From Gracilariopsis chorda (taxonomy: Eukaryota > Rhodophyta > Florideophyceae > Gracilariales > Gracilariaceae): 64,000 bases of DNA. The notes beneath the pieces were generated by a model. That model made no database searches and was not told where the DNA came from. It saw only the letters and a program-made list of their open reading frames with translations. Positions 46,848 to 58,619 of the stretch are shown piece by piece. Positions within the stretch are counted from its first letter, which is position 1. Each line of letters begins with the position of its first letter. The stretch lies in the NCBI GenBank assembly GCA_003194525.1, contig NBIV01000041.1:336464-400463 (forward strand). The letters are read 5' to 3'. The position numbers were made by a program, and so were the translations under genes.

Positions 46848-49800
46848 GAGTTTTCAGTGACGAGTCAAAGAATCTGTGCTGCGCTCACCGAACTCCAAAA
46901 CGATGTGACTAGTGAAAGAAAAATCTGACCTTATGGTGAAATCGGCTGCCTTCTTCTAACACGTCAAGATAAACAAAAGGTGGAGTGAATACGGCGAGCC
47001 TATTGATGTACAGCTACCGAAGAGTACGGGGAAGGGTTAGCTGGTGGCCTAGAAACGGGATTCCAAATCTCGTGACGAGTTCTGCACTATATGATGCACA
47101 GCCTGATATTCTTGCTCATGTACGATAAAGGGTTAAAAGATGGTTAACCTTCTTAACCCTTCGCAATACAAACTTTTGCAAACAAGGAAAGCTTATCCCT
47201 GTTGACCTCTAGCAACTTGCTAGTAGCAACCCCTTTGCTAAGCTTTCCCACCTCCCTGGACCCAGGCACAAGTGATTCGTTGAACAGTTTTTCACGTGCA
47301 GAGAAATCTGGAGCATTCGACCTAGAGCTCCGCCCAATCGGAGTGGAAACTTGAAGACAAGGGTTTTCCTGTGTCCCGAAAGCTGTGCCAGTAATTGTTG
47401 TTTATAAAGAATATCTAAGGTAACCCTTTTAACCCTGGTATCTTTTATCCCTGGGTAGCCCTTTACCTGGAGAGGATTCCATCGTAATTACAACGGTGTG
47501 GATCAAGTTGCTGTCCAGTCGGTGACCAGCTGCATGTTTTGAAATAATTATCTGCAATTCTCTCTGAACCGTAGCAAAAACGCAGAATTTGTGCTTTCAT
47601 AAATTTTACAGTAATCTAGCGTCGTCGTCTCCCGTCAAACAGAAACGACATGAAACGGTCAGGTCTGGGCGAGACCAGGTCGTCATTTCCAAGCTCTCTG
47701 GTACCTTTCTGTCATAGTCAATGTCTTGTGCCTTTCATCAAAACGCAGTCGATGGGACAAATCCTTGGTTACATTTGTACGTTTTCAAGTTTGTCTGTGG
47801 TGCTCTCTGTAACTTGTTACAATCTGTGAGTGTTATGGTAGACGATGTCACGAAACCAGACATTTCCAGTCCTCTTTATACCCTAAATTGATGGAGAGTA
47901 GATAAAAGATTTATTTGTAGCTCTAGGGTACCAACACAGACTTACTACGCCCATGTAGTGAATAGGCACAAAATGCAACAAAGAAGCAAAATTTAGGGTA
48001 GACACGAAACTCAATAGTGACCGTATAACCAAAATAGCTACAAAACCAGGTTAAATGTATCAAATAGACTACAACAGCAATTACCTTACGCGATCAAAAC
48101 CTTATATCCAATGTAGTGCCTATGATCAGTTCTAGTATAGCGCAATGGCCTAAACGCACGATCAAAACTTTCGGTCTAATGAGCGGCCAAATGACACGGT
48201 GCTACACAAGAAGAGCCCCCAAAAAAGCAGCGTAGTACAATCAAGTGAAACGATGTTGGACACCGAGCCAAAACCCGTAAAGAGGTGAGCGGTGAAGACT
48301 GGTTTTGATAGAAAGGAACAGCAGACTGCTCTAAGAAAAGGGAAAAAAAGTGGTCTGGCTCGAGTGGGCTTGGAGATTGCCAAACTCCGGCTTTAGAGAA
48401 CACAGTTCTATACGCATATTGTCCAGTGTTTCATACAAGTTTTATCCACGAATTGATACTAACTTATTATGAGACACATCTCTGACATAAAACACCAGCT
48501 TGGAAAAACGTTTTATACCTTTTAGGGGTTTTTATCGTCTATATAATATCTGATGAGAGCACTAAATAATTTCACGAACATTTTGCCAGCCACCTCATCA
48601 TACCCAGGCTAGACGCAACTGCTATCATTCGCAATATGTCTGGGGACTCCAGTCCTTATATTCCATGATGTGATCTTGCGGAAGTGGAAGCTGAAAAAGA
48701 AAGCGTGCCATCACCTTCCTGGACACCACAAATGGCGACGGAAACATTTCCTGATAATTTTGAAGGCTTCGGGTATTCTTTTTCTTAACTGCTCGAACTA
48801 GAAGACATCTAACATCGTATTTCTGAGAAAGAGTCGTAAATGGAAGACTTCATTACCACTCTGAATGATCTCATATTTAAAGCGCCAACATTGTATGTGC
48901 GCGCACTGCTGCATGGGGCAGTATTTGCTTCAAACTGTCATTGCTTGCAGAATTATACTCCTCTTAAATCCTATCTCCTCATTATAGACCAGCGTCTCAA
49001 TAAGTAAAACTTTCTGCAGTTGCATGTGTATATGGTCATACTGTTTGTCTTCCTGGGTAGCTACGCTGGACAAAGTTATAGTTTTGCTTGTCTGATTTGG
49101 GGATTGCTTGGATTTTAGGAGGACCTCCGTTTCCGTCGGCGGATTTGGAGGGTTACGGTTCAGCAGCGGCTGGCTCGAGGCGGTGCGGTAGAAGCAGAAC
49201 TGGGTCACAGCATTTGTTGTACTCTACGTATGCGATCAGCTCAGGCTGGCATTGGGGCATTTCGATATGGTAGATATTGGTAAACTTGACAGAATCTACT
49301 GAAAGGTCTCATTCTGCAGACGTTGCACAGGTTCCGCGGAGTAACCACTCCCTCATACTTGACGCCCTCTCCTTCCTTCCCTCTCTTTTCATGGCACAGG
49401 TTCATTGAGCTCGCAGTAGCGATGCTCAGCAGCACAAACACTTACGCAAGAAACAGGGCACCTTGAGACATGATCGAGTTCAACAAATGGGGACAGAAGA
49501 GGTGCTGCGGACAGTGGGGCACTGGCGGCGCTGGCCGGCAGTTGAGGCCAGGGTCACGGCGCAGTGCGTCAGGAGGGCACTGCCGAAACGCAATGGACTC
49601 CCCGGCTGCTTTGCATGCTTATGCAGATGCATGGCCTTTCCATGATGGCAGGGCATGGCAATTTTGTGTTGCACGCCCTGCCATCATGGCAAGAGCATAC
49701 ACTTATAATCACACAATCCTTCATCGTCATGCATGCCATGCCCTCCGTTCAGCGCCCTTATTCTCTTCCGATATTTTCATTTCTGCTGTTTCCCTGTTCC

Positions 49801-50337
49801 ATGTCCTTTCCTTCCGTTTTTAACAGAGCATTACCGCTCATCAGGGTGGAGCAGGCCTTATTGCTGTTTTGCTCTTTCCTTTGTTGCCCGTCAAAGTTGT
49901 AATGCGTAATGACCTCTACGACATCACGTCCCACTCAGTGCCCCAGTCCAGTTCTGTTGTAAGGCTTCCAATAAGCTGTCTCGAAGGAACTTATAACTAC
50001 TGTACGGTGTGTATACCTGTGTCAAAAGGCTCTCATTTAAGGACATTCTTTCTCTCCCACTATCTATATTTGGAATTTTGAAAGCAATACTTGGCCAGCG
50101 CATAACGCACAACTCCTACAGCGTTGTCTTCGCTCATATCTCATACTGGAACTGAAGAGATCAGAACGATGATCTGTACACTGCCTGGTGAAGGCTGTTT
50201 GCTTCCTGGTGGCTATGCAAACTCCATTAAATCGAAAACCCTTTCTAATGACATTAAACGGAGTTGAATAGCTTCATGAAGTCTTTACAAGCTTTGGTTG
50301 TTCATATCTCAGGTTTCTACTCAGTTATTTGCTGATT
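46848..50337. other. Gene-free stretch, partly AT-rich
   Basis: No convincing coding frame in 3.5 kb. The left part (47030-47460) is dense in GGGTTA/TAACCC words, including GGTTAACCTTCTTAACCC (47140-47157) and GTAACCCTTTTAACCC (47419-47434). The part 47880-48900 is AT-rich. A perfect 15-bp hairpin lies at 49640-49689. The right end is the insertion site of the solo LTR. Confidence 0.55.
49640..49689. repeat. Perfect 15-bp hairpin with 20-base loop
   Basis: CCATGATGGCAGGGC (49640-49654) and GCCCTGCCATCATGG (49675-49689) are exact reverse complements. Confidence 0.9.
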
Positions 50338-51163
50338 TGAAGTGCAACGCCCTTAGGGAGGGATTCTTGGTACTTGAATGCTTTCCCGATATTATCGGTT
50401 GTGTAGTGTGTATATGAACTACAACCCACAATGGTGGATATGGACACGTGGGACACGGTTTTGGGTCAATTGGCGGTTGGCCACAGTAGTGGATGTTGCC
50501 ACGAAATGTGGAGTATTTTAGTTGAGTTTATTTATTATTTTCATACCGATTTCTGGGAAGTTAGTACTTAGTGCGACGGCGCGCTGCCATCGCACCAGTA
50601 AACCTTCCCCAACAAGGGACCCTAACCTGGGAAATTGGCTCTAGTTGTTACCGCTTGCGCGCGTGCTCTACTCCTCCTTGGAGGGAAACGCCGTGAACCA
50701 CGGGACATCTAACCCCCTTGCACATCTAAAGGGACCCATCACTGGGATTCATATTATTCCAATTGCATTGGTGTTTCGCCCTGTATAGGAATATTGTTAC
50801 CGGCATCGCCGTTCCCCCCCGTTGCTCTCGCGACTCACTTCGTCCTCTCTTCCTCCTCTTCGTCCTTCCTTTGTCCCCTTCTTAGGGTAGCACCTCCCTC
50901 TATCCGCGGCTCTGGTGTGCGCATCCGCTCACACACCCCCACTTACGTGGAAACCTACCTCTGGCGAGGACGCATTCCCGCTCTCGCGGATACTGATTCT
51001 TGTCCTAAACCCTCTTGCGCTAGTCGCGAAGGGTGGCCTCGGTCTTACAAACCGGCTCCACCGTGCCACCCCTAGAGGGGCTCTACCCAGCTGGGTTCAC
51101 CTCCACGGAGGAAAGATCCCGAACGTCTTTCGGTGTTTCTCCCCTTTGGGGCGTTGCACCACA
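50338..51163 (+). repeat. Solo LTR of the chromovirus family
   Basis: An 826-base LTR that starts TGAAGTGCAACGCCC and ends GGGGCGTTGCACCACA, i.e. TG...CA with a 16-base imperfect terminal inverted repeat. It matches the LTR at 55777-56583 over its whole length in inverted orientation, with scattered substitutions and small indels (roughly 85% identity by eye). No internal region of the element follows on either side. The flanks TGATT (50333-50337) and GGATT (51164-51168) are a likely 5-bp target duplication with one mismatch. So it is probably a recombined solo LTR, with plus as the sense orientation. Confidence 0.85.
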
Positions 51164-54100
51164 GGATTGTTTTAACGAAAGTGGGGTCGTCAAGTTCTTC
51201 TGTAGTATTGATGCCTTGGACATCAGTTTGGTTCATTGGGTTCATGAAATGATGTTCAGAGTGACATAGACGTAGGAGCTGGTAACTCTCCCTATGAAAA
51301 AGAAATGATTGCCACTTTTGATTACATGATTTGAAACAGGAGTACACTGATATAGACGGTATTGTCGTTTGGTACTTCTTCCTTTGGGTCACCGCTCTAA
51401 AGGGTTAACTCGAGTTCAGTCATGGATTTCGGAAGGGCATTTATTGGTATCCATTCCAGGTACTTCTTTTCATTTCATAAACAAGCACGTTCTACTCTCT
51501 CGAGACCATTTGCAGCCTAGGACTCATAGGTACCAATCTGTTCGTATCTTGGTGTGGGGTAATCTTCAATCCCTTCTTAATCACAGCCCTCTATCTGACA
51601 TTGAAGAACTTCATCTTCTGTGGATTGCAAGGTATCGTATAGCGTAGAGAAAGTCACTCTGCACAGAGACGCTTTCCTAAGAGCATTTCCTCCCTAGTCG
51701 CGTAGTTTAAAGCCTCTTGCTGATTTCTACTGTCAAAAACTCATGATTCCAGACAGAAAACTCATGGTTTCAGACAGAGTTACTTGATTTATTCATGACT
51801 GAAGTAAGTGCATGAGTACTATATCATATAAACCATGTACATATGTCGTTGTTACCTTGCCATTAAGTAATTTCGTTAACATCTTCTCTCTCAAACTCCC
51901 CACTGTTGACTGAAGCAATTTCATCCATGCTACAGTCGGATGACGAAATCGATGCCACTTATTGCTTCGTGTCTTTCTCGACATGTGGCCAGTCTGCATT
52001 GCGCATGCTCGAGACATTATCACCGTTGACGTCTATGCCCTGCAATTCCACCTCGCCTTCCCGTTCCACCACCTGTGGGTTCTGGCAGACACCTTACACA
52101 CAACTGCAATCGACACATTTGTCTTCGTGTGTCAAACATGAACACATCCACGTAGAAAAATCCCCTAAACATTTCCAACTGATCACTACATCCTTGGGTG
52201 CTTTGAATATATTCTCTACATCAGTTCTTACTTCTAAGAAAACAATACCTTCCGGATTGTAGCTGTTCGATATATCACATCCATGCAATACTGACCGCGA
52301 TAGAAATGATCCACATACCACCCCCTGAATTTCATCGCGGCGAATGCGGCCCTGCTCCAATGTAGCTTTATGTGCTCCAAATGGGGCACAAATTCATTCG
52401 TAGTGCTGCATTGGTCCGCGACAAAGTTTCGAACATCCATCTCCCATCCAAGACTCCCAATTTTGCTTGTGGAGACGAAAAAAGATTTTCTAAATGCTCG
52501 CAATGCCTTGGCATCCAACTTCTCTTGTGCAACTTTCGATGCAATTGTCCTCTTACTTTCCTCGTCAGAACAGAATCGCGTTTTTCATTGATTCATTAGA
52601 TATAGGAAAGAAAACAGCAACTCAATACTTGGTCTGCCACTTTCAAATGGTGCAAGCATACTGCCGCTGTGTTGCACAAACAAAAAGAAAGGCCTCCAAA
52701 AATCCTCATGTCCCATTCCATGATTGGATGGGGAGAAGTCACACCCTGCGATACAAAAAAGTAATTACAATACTCTGTTCACAGGTACCGAAACTTCTTA
52801 CCTTGCTTACAGCAACATCCAAGTCGTGTATAGTGTCGTCCAACACATGCATTACTCTTCTCCCTTACGAGCATGGACTGCTCAGCAGAATCTTAAACAC
52901 ATCTGTGTCGTCGGATACAATTAATGTCCCACATATTCTTGGTACGTTGAGAACAGAACTTCTAAACGATGTCTGTTGCACGGACTTGCACCGGGCAATG
53001 AGCTTGACAAATCAGTTCCAACATATTCCATCGCAGCTGCAACAAATGTTGTTTCTGCGTCTTTATGCCTTAAATCAGTGCATCCTATATCCACCATGCC
53101 GTTAGAATCAAATATCAGACATCTTGAACGCAGCGCTGTGAATACATCTCTACCCAGCCCATGCCCCTCAGTTTCCTTCGATAGAACTATCCTGCCCTTC
53201 ATATTATGTAGTATACCACCCCGTTGACTGTAAGGGCTCGTTATTAGGGTAGCCACAGTAACAATCGTATAAGATGGGCGATGCCTTTCGGGCAACTATT
53301 CTAGAGGCCAAAGGGGTCAAAGATCACACGGGCACAAATTAGGGGTCCACAAGGCAAGGTGGAATACGTCACGGTCACGAAACTCCAGTTCCAGTACGGT
53401 AGGCAGCAGAGAGTGGGATTCTACACGTAGTGCTATAGTGTAGCAAAGTACAGACAACGACACACCCGAAATAGCGGAAAACATGGCTCAAGCAAAGAGG
53501 GAGTCCTCTAGCAATACTGCAATTCCGTTATGCTGGTAAGGTTCCGTGAAGACAGAGCTCTATGAACTCTTTGCCAGAAAGATCCTCTAAGGTGAGGACA
53601 ATGGTGGCTTGTCTCCTTTACTGGTTGAGCCGCCAGCGGCAGCCGTACTGAGTGGGGAAGTGGGAATTCCCAATATAAAAAATCTAACAAGTATCCTTAA
53701 TTTGGGTACAAGCCCGCCGTACACTTCGGGCTATCCACAAGCCGTTTCTATCACCTATTCACCGGTGAAGGATTCTTCTCATAGACCACCCAACCGTCGC
53801 ACGATTACAGTGCCAATTTATGAGTGGCACCCCCACAACTTAACCATTCTCGGCAATCTGAACCATCAGTAGACGAAATGCTACATATAGGTCTCACTAC
53901 TGCCCTCCGGGGCCCTTAGAGCACGCAACTGGCCCAGACTGCATTCGTTGAATCCACTAGGAATCACGAAGCAACCCTCATGAAGGTACACGCTACACTG
54001 CTGCATGCTTTATTTGAATAACTCGAATGCTGCTACAGCACCACAAAATAAATGGAAAGATGCAAGTTCGTCTTTATACTCTCTGTACACCAGTAGAGCA

Positions 54101-55776
54101 GACCATGGAACAGTAAGCTCATTCTTGAATGCTAGTGCGGTGTGATTATTACGTGCACCGATTGACTCTGCATCATCCAAATGGTTCCTTGCCTCTCTCC
54201 TGCTGCTTTCCCGTCTTGATTGTTCTGAACTCTTCTGATATAATACATAAGTTGGATCATCAATGTGGAGAGGACTTTGTCTAAGACTCCTTCCCCGCGT
54301 TCCAGCGATGCATGGACGCAAACCGGATTTCACACTCTCCATTATAACATCGTAGTGATGTACCTCTCTGCCCGGTGTCTCCCCTGTAGTGTAGCGCGTT
54401 CATCACATCAAACTGCATAGTAAGATGTGCTGGTAGCTCTTACACATAAGGATTGCGCGATACCTCCACAACGTTAGACACGGACTAGTTCGGGGCATTG
54501 CTACTAGCAATACCATTCATCAGAAGCACTATGTTTCGTCTACCTCTTGTCAAGTGCTTGAGAAATCTTGATTTACATCCATGGCTGAGGTCCAATTCGC
54601 TGGTTCTGAAGCATTCGGCGAATGGGGGTATGAGATGCTTCGCCGCATGCAACTTGTCCCATCGTAGCATGATTTCATTGACATAGTCAACACTCCACAA
54701 ACGAATTGCCAGCTGTTGCTCTTCATTTAAAGCATCCTTCAACTTTGAAACCTTCCAACGTCTCTCCTGCACAAGTTTTGAAGATGCCTCCTTCGTATTG
54801 GGCTGCTTCATTAACGCAAAAGTGTTCACCGAACACATTGAGTCTAGCATTGAGCTTGCGTCCCCACATGTCGCACTGCCACCTACTTTGCACATTGAAT
54901 TTTCTGGTCTACAGACTGCTCTGTACTTGGTCCATTTCCTAAACTTGTGCCCTCTGAAGTGCGTATCTCTGTCCTGAGCGGTAAGTAGACGCAATACATC
55001 GGGAAATAGAACTGAAGCATGAAGTTTGGATTTCCTCCTTCCACTTTCCACTACGTTCAATATGTCATCCTGGTCTTTCTGAATTTTCATAGGTTTATGG
55101 GGATTACAGAATACATTTTTGAGTCATTTCAATCCTTGATATGATTCGTTTAAGAATTCAGCGTCCCTCATTACATGTACCATGCGAGACACCATTCTCC
55201 ACTGACATGCGGTCCTGTCATACTGCCTGAGGGGACCAAGGTTCTCACTTCCTTCTCCTTCTTCCCTTGTACTACCGAATGCTGTAAATGACCCTGTCCT
55301 GTAACTGGTTAGGGCTCGGAACATCGATATCTGCATCAACCAACCTGTGGAGTGCTCCAGCTGCCCCTAGAAATTGAGCCAATTCTTGCTCACTGTCGAC
55401 TCCACCTTTCTATGCATGTCGTACAATGTCTTTTGAAGTTCATAGACCCCAATAAGCAGCCTTATGCGGACTTCATCCTGACGTATAGCGAGAGCAAAGT
55501 TCTCGACTGTAAATGCCCACATAAGTGGCCTTACGAAAACATGTCCAGTAGAAATTTCGAGCGGTGTGCGGTATACGAGAGGTTTGTCACAGCTGCCACT
55601 GCCAAGACGCTTCAAAGGGGCATAATTCAGTACGCTCCAAACACTTTCTGCAACTCGTAGCCATTCGTTCTTCTTGATCTTCCACTCCGACAGAAGAGCT
55701 TTGCAGGCTGTTAGCACTTCTCCACAAACCCTCTCCACTGACCCATTGCTCCATGTACAGTATGGCGTAGTGAAGT
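51164..55776. other. Decayed retroelement territory between two LTRs
   Basis: No intact gene. The right end holds an integrase fragment (55367-55776, minus). Further minus-strand open stretches (54485-55090, 54010-54342, 52921-53295, 52094-52518) have moderately protein-like composition but no motif I recognise. They could be other parts of the same decayed element. The 51410-51645 plus-strand frame is also unassigned. Confidence 0.45.
55367..55776 (-). pseudogene. Integrase core fragment of a second Ty3/gypsy-type element
   Basis: The minus-strand frame contains HHNFTTPYCTWSNGSVERV, the integrase-core segment around the third catalytic acid (Glu of the SNGSVERV helix). LTACKALLSEWKIKKNEWL and SVWSVLNYAPLKRLG follow, with PLEISTG downstream. 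The pattern differs from the chromovirus integrase to the right (HPQCNGQVERLNQTL), so it belongs to another family. The 3' LTR of the right-hand element is joined directly to its upstream side at 55777. The first two catalytic Asp and everything upstream are missing. Confidence 0.7.
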
Positions 55777-56583
55777 TGTGGTGCAATGCCCCAAAGGGGA
55801 AAAACACCGAAAGACGTTCGGGATCTTCCTCTCATGAGGTGAACCCAGTTGGGTAGAGCCCTCCCAGAGGTGTCACGGCGAAGCCGGTTTGTAAGACCAG
55901 GGACACCTGTCGCGACTCGCGCAGGGAGGTGAAGGCGAAGAATCGGTATCCGCGTGAGCGGGGTGTGATCCTCAGTAGAGGTATGTTTCCACGTAAGTGG
56001 GGGCGTGTGAGCGGATGCGCACACGAGGGCCGCGGATAGCGGGAGGTGCTACCCTAAAAAGGGGAAGAAGGAAGGACGAAGTGGGTCGCGAGAGCGACGA
56101 GCAGATACGGCAATGCCGGTGGACAGGACTCCCTATACAGGGCGAAACACCAATATGATTGGAACAATTATACTCCCAGTGAGGGGTTTCTTTAGATGTG
56201 CAAGGGGGTTAGATGTCCCGTGGTTTACGGCGTTTCCCTACAAGGAGGAGTAGAGTACGCGCGCAAGCGGCAACACCTAGAGCCAATTCCCCAGGTTGGG
56301 GTCCCTTGTTGGGGAAGGTTTACTGGTGCGACGGCAGTGCGCCGTCGCACTAAGTACTAGCTTCCCAGAAATGGGTGTGAAAATAATAAATAATATTAGC
56401 TAAAATACTCCACATTTCGTGGCAACATCCACTACTGTGGCCAACCGCCAATTGACCCAAAACCGTTTCCCACGTGTCCATATCCACCATAGTGGGGCGT
56501 AGTTCATATACACACTACACAACCGATAATATCGGGAAAGCGTTCAAGTACCCAGAATCCCTCCCTGAGGGCGTTGCACTTCA
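55777..56583 (-). repeat. 3' LTR of the chromovirus
   Basis: An 807-base LTR, TG...CA bounded. In the element's sense it runs from 56583 to 55777. It contains a perfect 10-bp hairpin GTGCGACGGC/GCCGTCGCAC (56326-56350), which the solo LTR keeps in near-identical form (50571-50595). The polypurine tract abuts its upstream edge, which fixes the element's orientation. Confidence 0.9.
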
Positions 56584-56597
56584 TATCCCCCCCCTTA
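56584..56597 (-). other. Polypurine tract
   Basis: On the minus strand AAGGGGGGGGATA directly precedes the LTR's TGAAGTG. It is the expected plus-strand primer site of an LTR retrotransposon. Confidence 0.8.
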
Positions 56598-56640
56598 AGA
56601 CGGGAAAACGACCGCGGACGCGGAGGATTCCCAGACGAAA

Positions 56641-58428
56641 ATGGGTGATAAAAGCGCGTGCTTTGTCTCCGGTTCTCCGGTAAATCCCTCTGCACCAGAG
56701 TCATCAAGCACACAAACGACAACAACAGCCACCCTCCAAAAGAGAAAAATGAACGACGACAACAATATCAACAACCACAGCCAACCTCCGAGACTTCTCG
56801 GGCGATACACCACCGGTTTCCGGTCAGTTCCCCTGCCTCAGGGCGATCGAAATCCGATACAACCGGGGAGTATGTCTGCTGCAGCCGACCATCCCTTCGC
56901 ACTACCACCTTCGGTGGTGTCCTCCGGAACCACTCCGGTGTCCAACTGGCCAACCTACAACACCCTGGTGGGGCTCAACCCGATGAATCGGAATCACGCG
57001 TCGCGCCTGCGCCTTGCGCCGTGGTTTCACCCGGTCGCTGTCCTCAATGAGGGATTGGTCACCGCTTATGCGGATGGTTCAGACACCCTTCCGGGGAATC
57101 TGCCCAGAGCAGTCACCACATCGTGGGATTGGCGTCACCGGATTGCGATTCCGCGTCACCACCTCCGAAGAAACTCGGGCGAGACCGTCACTGCGGCACA
57201 GACCGCGTTGACGCGCATGGCGTATCAACGGCAGAGCCGGGCTCCATTCGATGTACCGGTCCCACCGGAGTTTGGCTTCGACGTTAGCTACTTCCGCACT
57301 CGCGGGGAGATTGGGTACGGCGAGAACCTGTTCCGCCTCGAGACCTTCGCTTGGAGGAATTTCCCCGCAACGCGGCAAGAGGCCCTTTGCTGGGAGCGAC
57401 TGATTATTCGGGCGGAGTTCAGGTACCTTCCCCGGCAATACCGGTCCAACTTTCTCCAAAACTTCATCCGCTACGAGCGGCGTTGGCGATCCCGATTCGG
57501 GTATTTTTTCCCGTATCAGAACGTGGAGATAGAGCGGATTGCGCCGCCTCACCGACTAGGTCGGTATGTAGGACTCCCCGAGTGGTGGCGCTTCCATGAA
57601 GCCTGCCGGGGGTGCTACATAGAACTCCCGCCGGTACTTACGTACCTCGGTTCGCTGCTCATGCAGGATCCCTGGTCGGGGTTGTGGTCCGTAGTGGTTA
57701 CGGAGTGGGCGGCCCGCAGTGCGGCTTATATCCTCAACGAGGCGTACGACCAGTATCGTCTCTGGTTCCTTCAACCGCGTGTGCGGGCAGCGATCCGAAA
57801 CCTGCATCTTCGCATCCCCCTTGGGGACCAGGCCAACAATGAAGAGGTCCTCCAATTACTTGGGTACATCTACAGCGTTAGCTGGAGTGAGGTCCCGCTG
57901 GAGCAAAGCGGTCGTCTGGATGGCGGTAGCAGTAACACCGGTGGTCCGGGACTCGGTAGAAACACCGCCTTTGCGGGGGATTTTATCTACTTCGACCCCT
58001 GGGAGTTCCGGGAAATTTCCTCCGAGGAGGCGCGCGAGCTTCGCGATACGCCCCGGCATGTGCCGGAAGACCACCCGGTGTGGTACGTCGATTCCGACGA
58101 CTACTACCGCGAATACGGCGGGGATGACCCAATGGTCGATAACGAACTGGAAGAACCCGGGGAGATGGACTTAGAGGAGACCGGCGCTAGCGCGGACGCT
58201 TTCCCAGAGTGGGTGTCTCCGGCCGAGCCGGCTGCTGACCCTTCGGCAGCAAGTGCCGGACCTTCTATCCCCAGCGGGGTGACGGCGAATGAAAACGAAA
58301 TCATCGCACGTTTCCTCCGGGCTGCCGGTCTTAGCGCTGCCGAGATATCGGGGGATGTCACCATCATGGCGGACGCGTTGGCCTACCGCATTGCTGGGGG
58401 TTACGCCCCGGACGATGGGGGTGAGTGA
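56641..58428 (+). CDS. Intact antisense ORF of the chromovirus, unknown 595-aa protein
   Basis: An ATG-started 595-codon frame, opposite in strand to pol, between the chromodomain and the polypurine tract. The N-terminal 80 residues are Ser/Thr/Asn-rich and disordered. Residues about 95-430 look like a folded domain very rich in Trp, Tyr, Phe and Arg (WDWRHRIAIPRHHLRR, FRYLPRQYRSNFLQNFIRYE, RRWRSRFGYFFPYQNVEIER, LMQDPWSGLWSVVVTEWAAR). The C-terminal 150 residues are acidic, with Asp/Glu/Pro/Ala. I see no zinc knuckle, protease, RT, transmembrane helix or signal peptide, and recognise no family. It is not a shadow of pol, because the minus strand here has no long frame. Large antisense ORFs at this position are known in some plant Ty3 elements (for example gene23 of maize Grande), with unresolved function. 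Confidence 0.8.
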   Translation: MGDKSACFVSGSPVNPSAPESSSTQTTTTATLQKRKMNDDNNINNHSQPPRLLGRYTTGFRSVPLPQGDRNPIQPGSMSAAADHPFALPPSVVSSGTTPVSNWPTYNTLVGLNPMNRNHASRLRLAPWFHPVAVLNEGLVTAYADGSDTLPGNLPRAVTTSWDWRHRIAIPRHHLRRNSGETVTAAQTALTRMAYQRQSRAPFDVPVPPEFGFDVSYFRTRGEIGYGENLFRLETFAWRNFPATRQEALCWERLIIRAEFRYLPRQYRSNFLQNFIRYERRWRSRFGYFFPYQNVEIERIAPPHRLGRYVGLPEWWRFHEACRGCYIELPPVLTYLGSLLMQDPWSGLWSVVVTEWAARSAAYILNEAYDQYRLWFLQPRVRAAIRNLHLRIPLGDQANNEEVLQLLGYIYSVSWSEVPLEQSGRLDGGSSNTGGPGLGRNTAFAGDFIYFDPWEFREISSEEARELRDTPRHVPEDHPVWYVDSDDYYREYGGDDPMVDNELEEPGEMDLEETGASADAFPEWVSPAEPAADPSAASAGPSIPSGVTANENEIIARFLRAAGLSAAEISGDVTIMADALAYRIAGGYAPDDGGE

Positions 58429-58619
58429 AACCTCTGGTCCAGTTTCCTGGTTCTTCTTTCCCTGGCTATGCCAGTTAGTGTAGTGTAGTATTGTGGGGAG
58501 CTAGCTGCTCCCTTGAATAAACTTTCCCGTTTAGAACGGTGCTTCTCGGTTGAGTTCCCCGTCTTCGACGGACTTTGCCTTGTTATCCTTTCCTTTCGCT
58601 CCCCGCTCGCGCGGCAAAG

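Noticed and set aside
49463-49902. Overlapping plus-strand ORFs of 60-117 codons
   Set aside because: Three frames are open at once over a hairpin-containing spacer; none has protein-like composition.
50338-56583. A single element with inverted LTR ends, i.e. a DNA transposon with 800-bp terminal inverted repeats
   Set aside because: The right copy has a polypurine tract and a Ty3 pol on its other side, the left copy shows its own probable target duplication, and no transposase lies between.
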